Shown here piece after piece: positions 1-7,594 of a stretch of DNA of 64,000 nt. The translations under genes and the position numbers were made by a program. Origin of the DNA: an uncultured Bacteroidales bacterium (GTDB taxonomy: Bacteria > Bacteroidota > Bacteroidia > Bacteroidales > UBA932); contig ONMJ01000002.1 in NCBI GenBank assembly GCA_900318955.1, forward strand, positions 54,923 to 118,922, given 5' to 3'. Position 1 is the first letter of the stretch; every line of letters starts with the position of its first letter. The notes under the pieces are model-generated. The model was not told the origin of the DNA and did no database searches. It worked only from the letters and a program-made list of their open reading frames with translations.

Positions 1-1
1 T

Positions 2-379
2 GTCGCAAACGGAGTTTCCGAACCGGTCGCCTGCTTTGTCATCCCTCTCTGTGCAACCATCCATCTTTCGGGAAGTACTCTTAAAATAACAGCTTGCGCC
101 GTAGCCCTGATGATGATGCTGGGGATGCCCTTCAATTTCGGCATTTTCCTCGGCTTTATCCTTATGCTCGGGATTACAATGGTCGCCGCACCGGGAGTCC
201 CTGGAGGAGCCATTATGGCGGCACTCGGAGTACTTGGAACCATCCTCGGGTTCGATGCCCAGCAGCAGGCAATGATGATAACCCTCTATATCGCCATGGA
301 TAGCTTCGGGACAGCCTGCAACGTTACGGGGGACGGCGCCATCGCCCTAATTATCGATAAAATTGCTTCTCGGAAGTAA
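2..379 (+). CDS. Dicarboxylate/amino-acid:cation symporter (SDF family), C-terminal part
   Basis: The frame is open from the window edge, so only the last 125 or so residues are present. They carry the late core of the sodium/dicarboxylate (DAACS, PF00375) fold: a FVIPLCATIHLSGST segment matching the family's serine/threonine-rich re-entrant loop, an APGVPGGAIMAALGVL hairpin segment, and DSFGTACNVTGDGAIAL, the terminal helix with the conserved D...N.TGD substrate and cation site. Members are inner-membrane importers of glutamate, aspartate or C4-dicarboxylates driven by sodium or protons; the substrate cannot be told from this part. The stop is 2 nt before the next gene, so the two are probably co-transcribed. 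Confidence 0.85.
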   Translation, partial: VANGVSEPVACFVIPLCATIHLSGSTLKITACAVALMMMLGMPFNFGIFLGFILMLGITMVAAPGVPGGAIMAALGVLGTILGFDAQQQAMMITLYIAMDSFGTACNVTGDGAIALIIDKIASRK

Positions 380-381
380 CT

Positions 382-1581
382 ATGAATCAAAAATATAGAC
401 TTTTTGCGAGTGCCCTTCTGGCTCTTTTCCTCACCATCGGCCTCAATGCCCAAGAAAAGGGGCATAATATCATGGGGTTTGCCCGATGGAGCCATGTAAT
501 CGACGGACACGGCATCTATGACGAGATTATTCAAAGCTACAACTATCCACTCGGAGGAATCCAGTTCGGCTTTGATACCCACCCGAAAGACAGCAGCTAC
601 TATGCCTCGGCATGGAACTTCCCCCATTTCGCTCTCGGGGCGTCTTTTGCCAATATGGGAAGCCTCGATTTCAAGAACGATTCCCGCCTAGGGAACATAG
701 TAAATCTCTATGGCTCAGCTCGTTTTGATATTATAAGGAACTCTATCATAGCCGTTTCTCCTGTTCTCGAATTAGGATTCGCATACTCTCCGGAGAGATA
801 TCATTTCCATTCCAACGCCCACAATCTTTTCATCGGGTCGAACGTATTTTTCGACCTTGGAGCCGGACTTGAGACGGCCTTTCATGTGACCCCACATTGG
901 GATATTGCACTGACTGCGTATCTGACCCACCATTCCAACGGAATGCTCCGCGTCCCCAACTGGGGCATAAACGAATTCTCCGCTGGAGGGGCGCTAAGAT
1001 ACAATCTCACTCCCGTTTATACCGGAAAACGAATAAGAATGAGAGAGCCCGAGTACCGAAAAGGTCTTCAATGGAACATCTACGCTGCAGGAGGTGTCCA
1101 TAGCTGCGATGTCGAACTTAAAGCGCTTAGAAAAAGCTATGAGAATGGTAAGGTCAATCCGGATGATTCATACAGAATACCGGCACGCCCTCGGCTCCTT
1201 GCAGGAGTCGAAGGAGTATGGAGATACTCTCCCCTTTTCGCAGCCGGAATGGGTCTGGAAGGTAATTACGCCTGGAATGATTACAGAAACAGCGATCTAG
1301 TCCTAAAAGGAGAAGAAGATCCTGCAGGATACTCCCCCTTCTATGCAGCAGCCTATCTCACTCATGAGTTCTACTACAACAGGCTGTCATTCCACATTAT
1401 GTGGGGACTGTATCTTTACAAGAAGACCGGTCTTACCGAAGATATGGGAAAGACCTTCCAGAGGGTCGGAGCCCGCTACCATTTCTCACAGAATGGAAAA
1501 CTCTACGCCGGGCTTGATATGAGGGCTCATTACTGCGACCGCTCATACTGTCTCGAGCTCAGCATTGGAATGACACTTTAG
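382..1581 (+). CDS. PagL-like lipid A deacylase / acyloxyacyl hydrolase family outer-membrane protein
   Basis: A 399-aa protein with a signal peptide (residues 1-23, ending LNAQ) followed by beta-strand-rich sequence. The diagnostic PagL block is present: HHSNG at 183-187 with a Glu at 198 in the NEFSAGG segment. This matches the His-Ser-Glu catalytic triad of lipid A 3-O-deacylases, which remove an ester-linked acyl chain from lipid A in the outer membrane. It is much longer than Pseudomonas PagL (about 170 aa), with a long C-terminal beta-rich extension, as in Bacteroidota acyloxyacyl hydrolase family members. The start is an ATG 2 nt after the symporter stop. Substrate and activity are inferred from the motif only. 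Confidence 0.78.
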   Translation: MNQKYRLFASALLALFLTIGLNAQEKGHNIMGFARWSHVIDGHGIYDEIIQSYNYPLGGIQFGFDTHPKDSSYYASAWNFPHFALGASFANMGSLDFKNDSRLGNIVNLYGSARFDIIRNSIIAVSPVLELGFAYSPERYHFHSNAHNLFIGSNVFFDLGAGLETAFHVTPHWDIALTAYLTHHSNGMLRVPNWGINEFSAGGALRYNLTPVYTGKRIRMREPEYRKGLQWNIYAAGGVHSCDVELKALRKSYENGKVNPDDSYRIPARPRLLAGVEGVWRYSPLFAAGMGLEGNYAWNDYRNSDLVLKGEEDPAGYSPFYAAAYLTHEFYYNRLSFHIMWGLYLYKKTGLTEDMGKTFQRVGARYHFSQNGKLYAGLDMRAHYCDRSYCLELSIGMTL

Positions 1582-1601
1582 CGGCAGGTTATTTCCGCTA
1601 A
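1578..1601. terminator. Hairpin between convergent genes
   Basis: TTAGCGG (1578-1584) pairs with CCGCTAA (1595-1601) around a 10-nt loop. The stem overlaps the stop codons of both converging genes. There is no long T-run on either side, so it is a weak candidate for a bidirectional terminator. Confidence 0.45.
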
Positions 1602-2455
1602 TAGCTCCTTGGGCCAAATATAGCCGATCCTATTCGGACTAATGTAGCTCCGTATTCGACAGCGATTCTCCAGTCAGAGGACATTCCTATCGAAAGTTCG
1701 GTAAAGTCTACAAGAGAGGGAAACTCTTCATTAATACGACGTTTCAGTCTTGCTATCCTTTCAAAATCGGCCCTGATTACTGTCTCGTCGTCGGTATTGG
1801 TCGCCATTCCCATCAATCCCCTTATTCTGACTCCGGAGTAGCTTCTTCCCGGCCTCTCATTATCGGTTTCGTAGGACTGACCACCTAAAGGACGTGCCAC
1901 CCGCGGCACGGAAGCGGGAGGGGCCCATTTATGGGAGGGGTCGGACTTGTCCGACTCCTGAAGGTGGTCAGTCCTACGAACAAAGGAGGGGCCACCTAAA
2001 GAAGGTGCCACCTGCGGCACGGAAGCACTAATCGCCCGGCAGACAGACAGAATCTCCTCTTCGGAGAGGCCTGACTTCGTCTCCTCTGCTCCAAGATGGA
2101 GCTCAAGGAGAATATTGACAGGATTGCCGCCCTCTACCGAGCGTCCGTTCTCCAGGGCCCACTTATCTATTGCATCAAGAAGATGGATCGAGTCCACTGA
2201 TTCAACCAGAGCAGCATATGGAAGAACAAGCTTCAGCTTATTGGTCTGGAGATGACCGATGAAATGCCACTCGACATCATATGGCATCTGAGGGACTTTT
2301 GACGCAAATTCCTGAGGCCGGTTCTCCCCGAAAACCCGCTGCCCTGCGGAATAGGCCTCCTCAAGAGCAGAGACAGGGTGAAATTTGGAAACTGCCACAA
2401 GGCGCACACCCTGTGGCAGTTCCGAAAGAATTGAATGAATGTTATCGGCTATCAT
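1598..2455 (-). CDS. yggS: YggS-family PLP-binding protein with an in-frame insertion
   Basis: Pyridoxal-phosphate homeostasis protein of the YggS/PROSC family (alanine-racemase N-terminal-like TIM barrel). Visible landmarks are the PLP lysine in AVSKFHP (K24), FGENRPQE, WHFIGHLQTNK and, near the end, RGLMGMAT and LSIGMSSDW. The family is normally about 220-235 aa; this one is 285 aa because roughly 65 residues (about 143-207, low-complexity GG/P/S/R-rich) have been inserted just before the RGLMGMAT strand. The DNA for the extra residues is a palindromic repeat described separately. The frame is kept, so the protein may still fold with an external loop. It is the last gene of a leftward operon, 3 nt after yidC. 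Confidence 0.9.
   Translation of the reverse strand: MIADNIHSILSELPQGVRLVAVSKFHPVSALEEAYSAGQRVFGENRPQEFASKVPQMPYDVEWHFIGHLQTNKLKLVLPYAALVESVDSIHLLDAIDKWALENGRSVEGGNPVNILLELHLGAEETKSGLSEEEILSVCRAISASVPQVAPSLGGPSFVRRTDHLQESDKSDPSHKWAPPASVPRVARPLGGQSYETDNERPGRSYSGVRIRGLMGMATNTDDETVIRADFERIARLKRRINEEFPSLVDFTELSIGMSSDWRIAVEYGATLVRIGSAIFGPRSY
1868..2026. repeat. Palindromic repeat element inserted in-frame in yggS
   Basis: A perfect 19-bp inverted repeat (1868-1886 and 1962-1980, beginning TTCGTAGGACTGACC) encloses two smaller hairpins: CGTGCC/GGCACG at 1893-1910 and GTCGGA/TCCGAC at 1940-1955. A second partial copy follows: the block around 1881-1915 (CCACCTAAAG...GGCACGGAAGC) recurs at 1993-2026 with a few changes. 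The structure resembles a small non-autonomous palindromic element and lies entirely inside the yggS reading frame without a stop. Confidence 0.8.
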
Positions 2456-2458
2456 AGC

Positions 2459-4366
2459 TTAACGCCTCTTACCGCCCTTTTGCTGCTGCTTTGCCTGCTG
2501 GGCCTGCATCTGACGCTGCATCTTCTGGGCTTCCTCAAGACGCTGCTGCCACTTTGACTTCGGAGCAGGCTTGTTCGCGGTAGCCTTCAGCTTCGCCTGA
2601 ATCTCCTCCGGATGAATGAAGAACTTCTTGATCACCCAAGTTTCACCCATCGTAATGAGGTTGGAAAGAAGGTAATAATAGCTAAGACCGGACGAGAGAT
2701 TGTTACAGATGAAGAACATCATGATAGGCATCATCCAGATGCTCATGAACTGCATCATCTTCGCATTGGGGTCGTTCCCGCTCATCTGGGAGCCCGTGAC
2801 GAACTTCGAGTAGAGGAACATGGAAACGGCCATAAGCAGCGCGAACAGGGAAATATGGTCCCCAAGAAGAGGAATCCTCGTCCCGAAATCGACGATGGAG
2901 TCGTATGCGCTAAGGTCTTCCGCCCAGAGGAACGGCTGCTGACGCAGCTCGATTGATGCCGGGAAGAAGCGGAACATTGCCCATAGTATAGGGAACTGAA
3001 GGAGCATCGGGAGACATCCTCCCATCGGGGAGATTCCGGCCCTCTTGTAGAGGTCCATCGTCGCCTGCTGCTTCTTCATTGCATCCTCCTGTTTGGGATA
3101 CTTCTCGTTGAGCTTGTCGATCTCAGGCTTGATCGCCTGCATCTTCGCAGATGAAGAATATGACTTATAGGCGAACGGGAGCACCACTATCTTGATGAAG
3201 ATTGTCATCAGGAGAATGATGATACCGAAGTTGGAGATAAACTTATGGAGCCAGTCGAAGAGAGGAATAATTACGAATCTCGTGAACCAACCGACAAGCC
3301 ATCCGCCTAGAGGGATAACCTTCTCATACTTGTGGTCATAAGTCTTTAGAGTCTTGAAGTGATTGGGGCCGAAATAGAACTCAAACGGAATCGAAATATT
3401 ATCCGATCCCGGAGTGAACTCAGTCCTCATCTTAGCGCTGCAAGCCATCAAATCATGGCTCTCATCGCCTTCAGGAACATATTCGATCTTGAAATCGCCT
3501 GAGATGAACTCCTTCGGGGCCCTCATGAAGGCGGAGAAGAACTGCTGCTGGAAAGCGAACCACTCTATCTTGCTGTCAAACCTCTTGGATCCGTTTCTGG
3601 AATTACCGATATTCTCCGGCTTCTTGTCTCCGGGGAAATAATAATTGAGGCGGGAGTACTGAGTTTCATTCTTGTAACCCTTCTCCATACGAGGCATGGT
3701 CACGTCGAAATCGACGTCCATAGAGATCACATTCCTCGGAATGAGGTCCTTCATACCGACAAAAGAGATCCTGTCGTCGACATCATACGAGCCCTCATTT
3801 AGAACATAACGCTGCTCTATGTAGCCTCCATTGGAAAAAGGAAGCCTCATCACAAGTACACTGTCGGAAGATTCCTCGGGAATATAGTTGAAATTGAACT
3901 TCCTGGTATCAACTGCTGTGGGGGCGTATACTACGAAACCGAGTTGAGCCTTACCATCCTTGAAAAGATAGAGATCACTCTTGTCGTAGTTGAGATAATC
4001 CTTGACCTGAACCGAGTATGGCTGAGCTCCTTTAGTTGTAAAGACTATCGAGAGCTTGTCATTTTCGAGCGTATGGAAAGACTCTGTCCCAGCCGCAGCC
4101 ACATTGAGAAGAGAGTCAGTATAGAAAGCAGTATTATCGCCTTCAGCGGCACCGGGAACGGCATTCTGAACGGCCAAAGTGTCGTTCGGATGCTCTTTAA
4201 GGTATGCCTGGCGGATACTGTCCTGACGGATCTGCTCAACCTGGGCGATTGAATCTATCTGCGCCTGATACTCGATCTGCTTCTTATATTCCCTAGACTG
4301 GTATCCGAAGAAACCAATCATTATAAGGCCTATGAGAATAAATCCGATTACTGAATTTCTGTCCAT
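2459..4366 (-). CDS. yidC: Membrane protein insertase YidC
   Basis: A 635-aa Oxa1/YidC/Alb3-family insertase that places inner-membrane proteins with or without SecYEG. It has an N-terminal transmembrane helix (residues 5-22), a large periplasmic beta domain (about 60-350), then the conserved insertase core with KMQAIKPEIDKLNEKYP, MKKQQATMDLYKRAGISPMGGCLPMLLQFPILWAMFRFFP and later membrane segments. The cytoplasmic tail is very basic and Gln-rich (about 600-635, ending KGGKRR), a usual ribosome-contact extension. It lies between the DUF349 gene (3 nt upstream) and yggS (3 nt downstream) in one leftward operon. Confidence 0.97.
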   Translation of the reverse strand: MDRNSVIGFILIGLIMIGFFGYQSREYKKQIEYQAQIDSIAQVEQIRQDSIRQAYLKEHPNDTLAVQNAVPGAAEGDNTAFYTDSLLNVAAAGTESFHTLENDKLSIVFTTKGAQPYSVQVKDYLNYDKSDLYLFKDGKAQLGFVVYAPTAVDTRKFNFNYIPEESSDSVLVMRLPFSNGGYIEQRYVLNEGSYDVDDRISFVGMKDLIPRNVISMDVDFDVTMPRMEKGYKNETQYSRLNYYFPGDKKPENIGNSRNGSKRFDSKIEWFAFQQQFFSAFMRAPKEFISGDFKIEYVPEGDESHDLMACSAKMRTEFTPGSDNISIPFEFYFGPNHFKTLKTYDHKYEKVIPLGGWLVGWFTRFVIIPLFDWLHKFISNFGIIILLMTIFIKIVVLPFAYKSYSSSAKMQAIKPEIDKLNEKYPKQEDAMKKQQATMDLYKRAGISPMGGCLPMLLQFPILWAMFRFFPASIELRQQPFLWAEDLSAYDSIVDFGTRIPLLGDHISLFALLMAVSMFLYSKFVTGSQMSGNDPNAKMMQFMSIWMMPIMMFFICNNLSSGLSYYYLLSNLITMGETWVIKKFFIHPEEIQAKLKATANKPAPKSKWQQRLEEAQKMQRQMQAQQAKQQQKGGKRR

Positions 4367-4369
4367 TTT

Positions 4370-6253
4370 CTACTCTTCCGAAGCCTCTTCCTCTTTCTTT
4401 TCGATCTCGCGGATCTTAGCCTCAAGCTCCTTGAGCTCTCCCTTGGCTGAATCAATCCTTTCCTGCATGAGCTTGATCATGGACTCTGCCGACTTGGAAG
4501 CGGAGAAGAATCCGATATTGTTCTCATACGTTGCGACATCCTGCTGGAGTTTGGTATACTTCTCAACAAGGATATCCTTCTCGGTCTTGGGGCCTCTCTG
4601 AGCGCGTCTGTCGCCTCTCTGAGCACCGCCGCGAGGACCACGGGCATTGAAAGAAGGGAATTTCTCCTGGAGAGCCTTGCGGTAAGCTTCATTGACAGCG
4701 TCCTTCTCCTTGAACGGGACAAATCCGATAGCGCCCCACTTCTCGGCGAAGTCGCGAGCTGCGGCATTATCGGTCTCCTCGTCGCCTGAAAGGACGTAGG
4801 CTTCGATCTCCGCGATAACGGCCTTCTTTGCCTTCAGGTTGCCATAGAAATCATTCTCCGGTTTAGCATGCTTATCCCTCTCATTGAAGAATTCATCGCA
4901 AGCGGCACGGAATCTCTTCCAAAGCTGCTCGGATTTCTTGCGAGGAACTGCACCTATCTCCTTCCACTGCTTCTGGAGTGCGATAAACTGGTCGGAGGTC
5001 TTCTTCCAATCAGTGCTGCTCTTAAGGGCCTCAGCCTGCTCGATAATGGCAAGCTTCTTTTCCATATTCTCGTTCATACTGCTCTTGAACGTAGAATAAT
5101 ACTCTCTCTTACGCTCGAAGAACTTATCGCATGCAGCGCGGAAACGATCGTAAATCTTCTGATTCTCCTTCCTTGAAGCGAACCCGATCTTACGCCACTC
5201 GGCCTGGATCTCTTCAATCTGGCGGGAGCAGTTATTCCACTCATTGGATGAGGTAATCTCCTTATCTGCAATTTCTTCCACCTTTTCGCAAAGGGCGGTC
5301 TTGGCGACAAGGTTCTCGGCCTGCTGGCTCTTCAGTCCTTCGAAATGGGCCTGATACTTTTTATTAATAACAGCGGTTGCAGCCTTGAAACGATCCCAGA
5401 TTGACTCACGGAACTCCTTAGCCACCGGTCCGAACTCCTTCCACTGCTCATGGAGCTTCTGAAGCTCCTTGAAAGCCTCGACTACATTCTCATCCTCGGC
5501 AAGCTGCTCGGCCTGCTCGCAGAACTTCTCTTTCGCCTCGAGGTTCTTCTTGAAATCGAGGTCGCGAAGCTCGCGGTTGATCTGGACCAGGTCGTAGAAC
5601 TTCTCTACATAAAGCTGATAAGTATCGTTGACATCGCGGAAGGCAGTAGCGGGAACAGGCCCGATCTCTCTCCAACGGTTCTGGATTTCACGGAACTTAG
5701 GGAAGAGATCCTTCATGTCTTCCTGGGTCTCTATAAGAGCCTTGAGGTCCTCGATAACAGCCTGCTTCTTGACTAGATTATCATCCCTTTCGGCATCAAT
5801 CTGACGATTATATTCAGCTTTCTCCTTTTTAAATTTATTATATAGCGACTTAAAACCGGCCTCAATAGCTGCGAACGGACTTTCCGGAGAATCAGCTGCC
5901 GGGGCCTCGGGAGCCTCAGCTTCGGGAGCTTCCTCTGCAGGAGCTTCGACTGCGGTTTCTTCTGCGACGGTCTCCTCGGCTGCTATCACCTCATCATCGG
6001 GGTCAACCACAGCTGCATCAAGACCGGCTTCTGCCTTTTCCTTCGAAAGCCTCTTATAGAAAGCCGCCTTTATAGCCTCGGCTTCCTTGGACCTTTTCAT
6101 CCTGTCTACACTTTCCGACAATTCCTGGAAAAGAGCCGATAGCTCTGCAAGCGTTTTCTCGGAATAATTGACTATCGTCTCCTTTACAGAGGCGGCAGCG
6201 TCCTGCGCTACATCTGGGGTTTCAAGCACCTCAGGCTTAATTTCTTCACTCAT
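4370..6253 (-). CDS. DUF349 domain-containing protein
   Basis: Acidic, alpha-helical, probably cytoplasmic protein. The N-terminal third is Ala/Glu/Pro-rich (runs such as ETVAEETAVEAPAEEAPEAEAPEAP) and probably disordered. The rest holds tandem DUF349 repeats recognised by recurring W..IG.VP or W.EFGPV followed by ..LW.RFRAACD.FF (for example WKEIGAVPRKKSEQLWKRFRAACDEFF). The C-terminus is a coiled coil ending EEEASEE. I chose the ATG at 6253 (MSEEIKPEVLE) over one 24 nt upstream because the family usually starts with a short acidic leader and the upstream one lies closer to the promoter. The molecular role of DUF349 is not established. First gene of the DUF349-yidC-yggS operon. Confidence 0.88.
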   Translation of the reverse strand: MSEEIKPEVLETPDVAQDAAASVKETIVNYSEKTLAELSALFQELSESVDRMKRSKEAEAIKAAFYKRLSKEKAEAGLDAAVVDPDDEVIAAEETVAEETAVEAPAEEAPEAEAPEAPAADSPESPFAAIEAGFKSLYNKFKKEKAEYNRQIDAERDDNLVKKQAVIEDLKALIETQEDMKDLFPKFREIQNRWREIGPVPATAFRDVNDTYQLYVEKFYDLVQINRELRDLDFKKNLEAKEKFCEQAEQLAEDENVVEAFKELQKLHEQWKEFGPVAKEFRESIWDRFKAATAVINKKYQAHFEGLKSQQAENLVAKTALCEKVEEIADKEITSSNEWNNCSRQIEEIQAEWRKIGFASRKENQKIYDRFRAACDKFFERKREYYSTFKSSMNENMEKKLAIIEQAEALKSSTDWKKTSDQFIALQKQWKEIGAVPRKKSEQLWKRFRAACDEFFNERDKHAKPENDFYGNLKAKKAVIAEIEAYVLSGDEETDNAAARDFAEKWGAIGFVPFKEKDAVNEAYRKALQEKFPSFNARGPRGGAQRGDRRAQRGPKTEKDILVEKYTKLQQDVATYENNIGFFSASKSAESMIKLMQERIDSAKGELKELEAKIREIEKKEEEASEE

Positions 6254-6293
6254 AATAACAAAACTTAAGTAGTACAAATAAATCTACAGAATG

Positions 6294-6301
6294 CAAATAT
6301 A
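6294..6301 (-). promoter_or_regulatory. Bacteroidota -7 element for the DUF349-yidC-yggS operon
   Basis: On the minus strand the sequence reads TATATTTG, an exact TAnnTTTG -7 box, about 40 nt upstream of the chosen DUF349 start. No convincing TTTG -33 box is visible. It is divergent from the trmD promoter. Confidence 0.6.
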
Positions 6302-6324
6302 ATAATTATTTGGATATAAAATGC

Positions 6325-6332
6325 TATTTTTG
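6325..6332 (+). promoter_or_regulatory. Bacteroidota -7 element for trmD
   Basis: TATTTTTG matches TAnnTTTG and lies 25 nt before the trmD ATG. A TTTGG at 6309-6313 is too close to be a standard -33 box, so support rests on the -7 element and its position in the divergent gap. Confidence 0.55.
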
Positions 6333-6357
6333 CATCGTCAAACAAAAAGAGTCTAAA

Positions 6358-7041
6358 ATGAGAATTGACATCATAACCGTAGTTCCCGGACTTCTGGACG
6401 GACCATTCAAATATTCCATCGTAGCGAGAGCAATAAAAAAGGGTCTTGTAGAGATTTACGTGCATGATCTGAGAGAATATGGCCTCGGTAGCAGAAAGAC
6501 CGTTGACGACTACAGCTACGGCGGAGACGCCGGGATGGTAATGATGTGCGAACCTATTTATAATATCGTATCGGACCTCAAGGCAGAAAGGGATTATGAC
6601 GAGGTGATTTTCATGTCTCCGGATGGCGAAATCCTCGATCAGGGCATCTCAAACGAGCTTTCTCTGAAGGAAAACATCATAATTCTATGCGGTCACTATA
6701 AAGGCATTGACGAAAGAATAAGGGAGCACTTGGTGACAAGGGAAATCTCCGTCGGAGACTTCGTTGTCAGCGGAGGTGAGATTCCGGCGGCCCTGCTTGC
6801 AGATTCTATCGTAAGACTACTCCCGGGGGCTCTTACCGACGAGACTTCCGCCCTTTCTGACAGTTTCCAGGACGGCCTTGTAGCCCCTCCGGTCTATACC
6901 AGACCTGCAGAATTTAATGGATGGAAGGTCCCCGACGTGCTACTTTCCGGTAATCCGAAGCTGATTCGGGAGTGGCAGGACTCAGAGGCCCTCAAAAGGA
7001 CCAGGGAAAGAAGGCCACATATGCTGGAGGAAGAAAAGTAA
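6358..7041 (+). CDS. trmD: tRNA (guanine-N1-)-methyltransferase
   Basis: TrmD uses S-adenosylmethionine to methylate G37 at N1 in tRNAs with G36, preventing +1 frameshifting. The SPOUT-fold landmarks are present: [12 protein letters not shown] at the N-terminus, [34 protein letters not shown], and the knot region [18 protein letters not shown]. The 227-aa length fits the family. I took the ATG at 6358 rather than one at 6310, because MRIDIITV is the conserved start and the upstream codon precedes the likely promoter. The NusG-like gene follows 3 nt after the stop. Confidence 0.96.
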   Translation: MRIDIITVVPGLLDGPFKYSIVARAIKKGLVEIYVHDLREYGLGSRKTVDDYSYGGDAGMVMMCEPIYNIVSDLKAERDYDEVIFMSPDGEILDQGISNELSLKENIIILCGHYKGIDERIREHLVTREISVGDFVVSGGEIPAALLADSIVRLLPGALTDETSALSDSFQDGLVAPPVYTRPAEFNGWKVPDVLLSGNPKLIREWQDSEALKRTRERRPHMLEEEK

Positions 7042-7044
7042 TAG

Positions 7045-7524
7045 ATGGATAATCAGGATAATACCGTCTGGTTTGCCGCTACGACAAGGAACGGGCAATG
7101 GAAAAAAATCGCCTTGACCCTCTCCGGGCTCGGGGTAACTTTTTATATTCCAAAGGTCTACAATACTCTCCTTTTTCTCCACACGCCAAAGCAGCGAGCC
7201 CTTTCCATTGTCAACTCCGGGGAGATAAGCGCGAGATTTCTGATTGACCACTCTACTCATACCCTTCTGGAAGTACCCCAAAAGCAAATGGAAGATTTCA
7301 TGAGAGTTCTCGATGAAAATCCTGACGCAGAGTGCGTAAATGACTTTTCTTTTGCAAAAGGCGACCGCGTCATCGTGACGTCCGGATCGCTTAAGGGAGT
7401 CGAGGGTGAAGTTGTGGAGAGTCCCGAAGGGACGTTCCTCGTAGTAAGCGTATCTACCTTACTCGCCGCAAAAGTCAGAATTTCAAGGAAAAATGTAGCT
7501 CCTGCGGGCAAAAAAAGGCAATAA
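7045..7524 (+). CDS. NusG/UpxY-like transcription antitermination protein
   Basis: A 159-aa NusG paralogue. The N-terminal NGN-like domain begins TVWFAATTRNGQWKKIALTLSGLGVTFYIPKVY, and the C-terminal KOW motif is FAKGDRVIVTSGSLKGVEGEVV (about residues 102-123). In Bacteroides, UpxY proteins of this kind act at the leader of capsule operons to prevent premature termination by RNA polymerase. Here the gene follows trmD by 3 nt and is separated from the polysaccharide operon by the OmpA-like gene. Action on the 9-45 kb locus is plausible but not shown. It is too divergent to be the essential housekeeping NusG. Confidence 0.78.
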   Translation: MDNQDNTVWFAATTRNGQWKKIALTLSGLGVTFYIPKVYNTLLFLHTPKQRALSIVNSGEISARFLIDHSTHTLLEVPQKQMEDFMRVLDENPDAECVNDFSFAKGDRVIVTSGSLKGVEGEVVESPEGTFLVVSVSTLLAAKVRISRKNVAPAGKKRQ

Positions 7525-7527
7525 AGC

Positions 7528-7558
7528 TTTGCAGAAAGAATTTTTTTTTCTATGTTTG
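7528..7558 (+). promoter_or_regulatory. Strong Bacteroidota promoter of the OmpA-like gene
   Basis: TTTG at 7528-7531, 19 nt spacer, TATGTTTG at 7551-7558: an exact -33/-7 pair of the TTTG-N19-TAnnTTTG type. Start of transcription is expected near 7565. The surrounding bases (TTTGCAGAAAGA, a T-run, then TTTGCACTTTAA) are nearly the same as those of the fimbrial-switch promoter at 52848-52879. Confidence 0.8.
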
Positions 7559-7594
7559 CACTTTAAAGGTGAAAATGTTTATAAACGAATAAAA

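Noticed and set aside
7529-7594. Upstream extension of the OmpA-like gene
   Set aside because: It would begin with a non-ATG codon within the -33 box of a strong promoter and would put 22 residues before a normal signal peptide.
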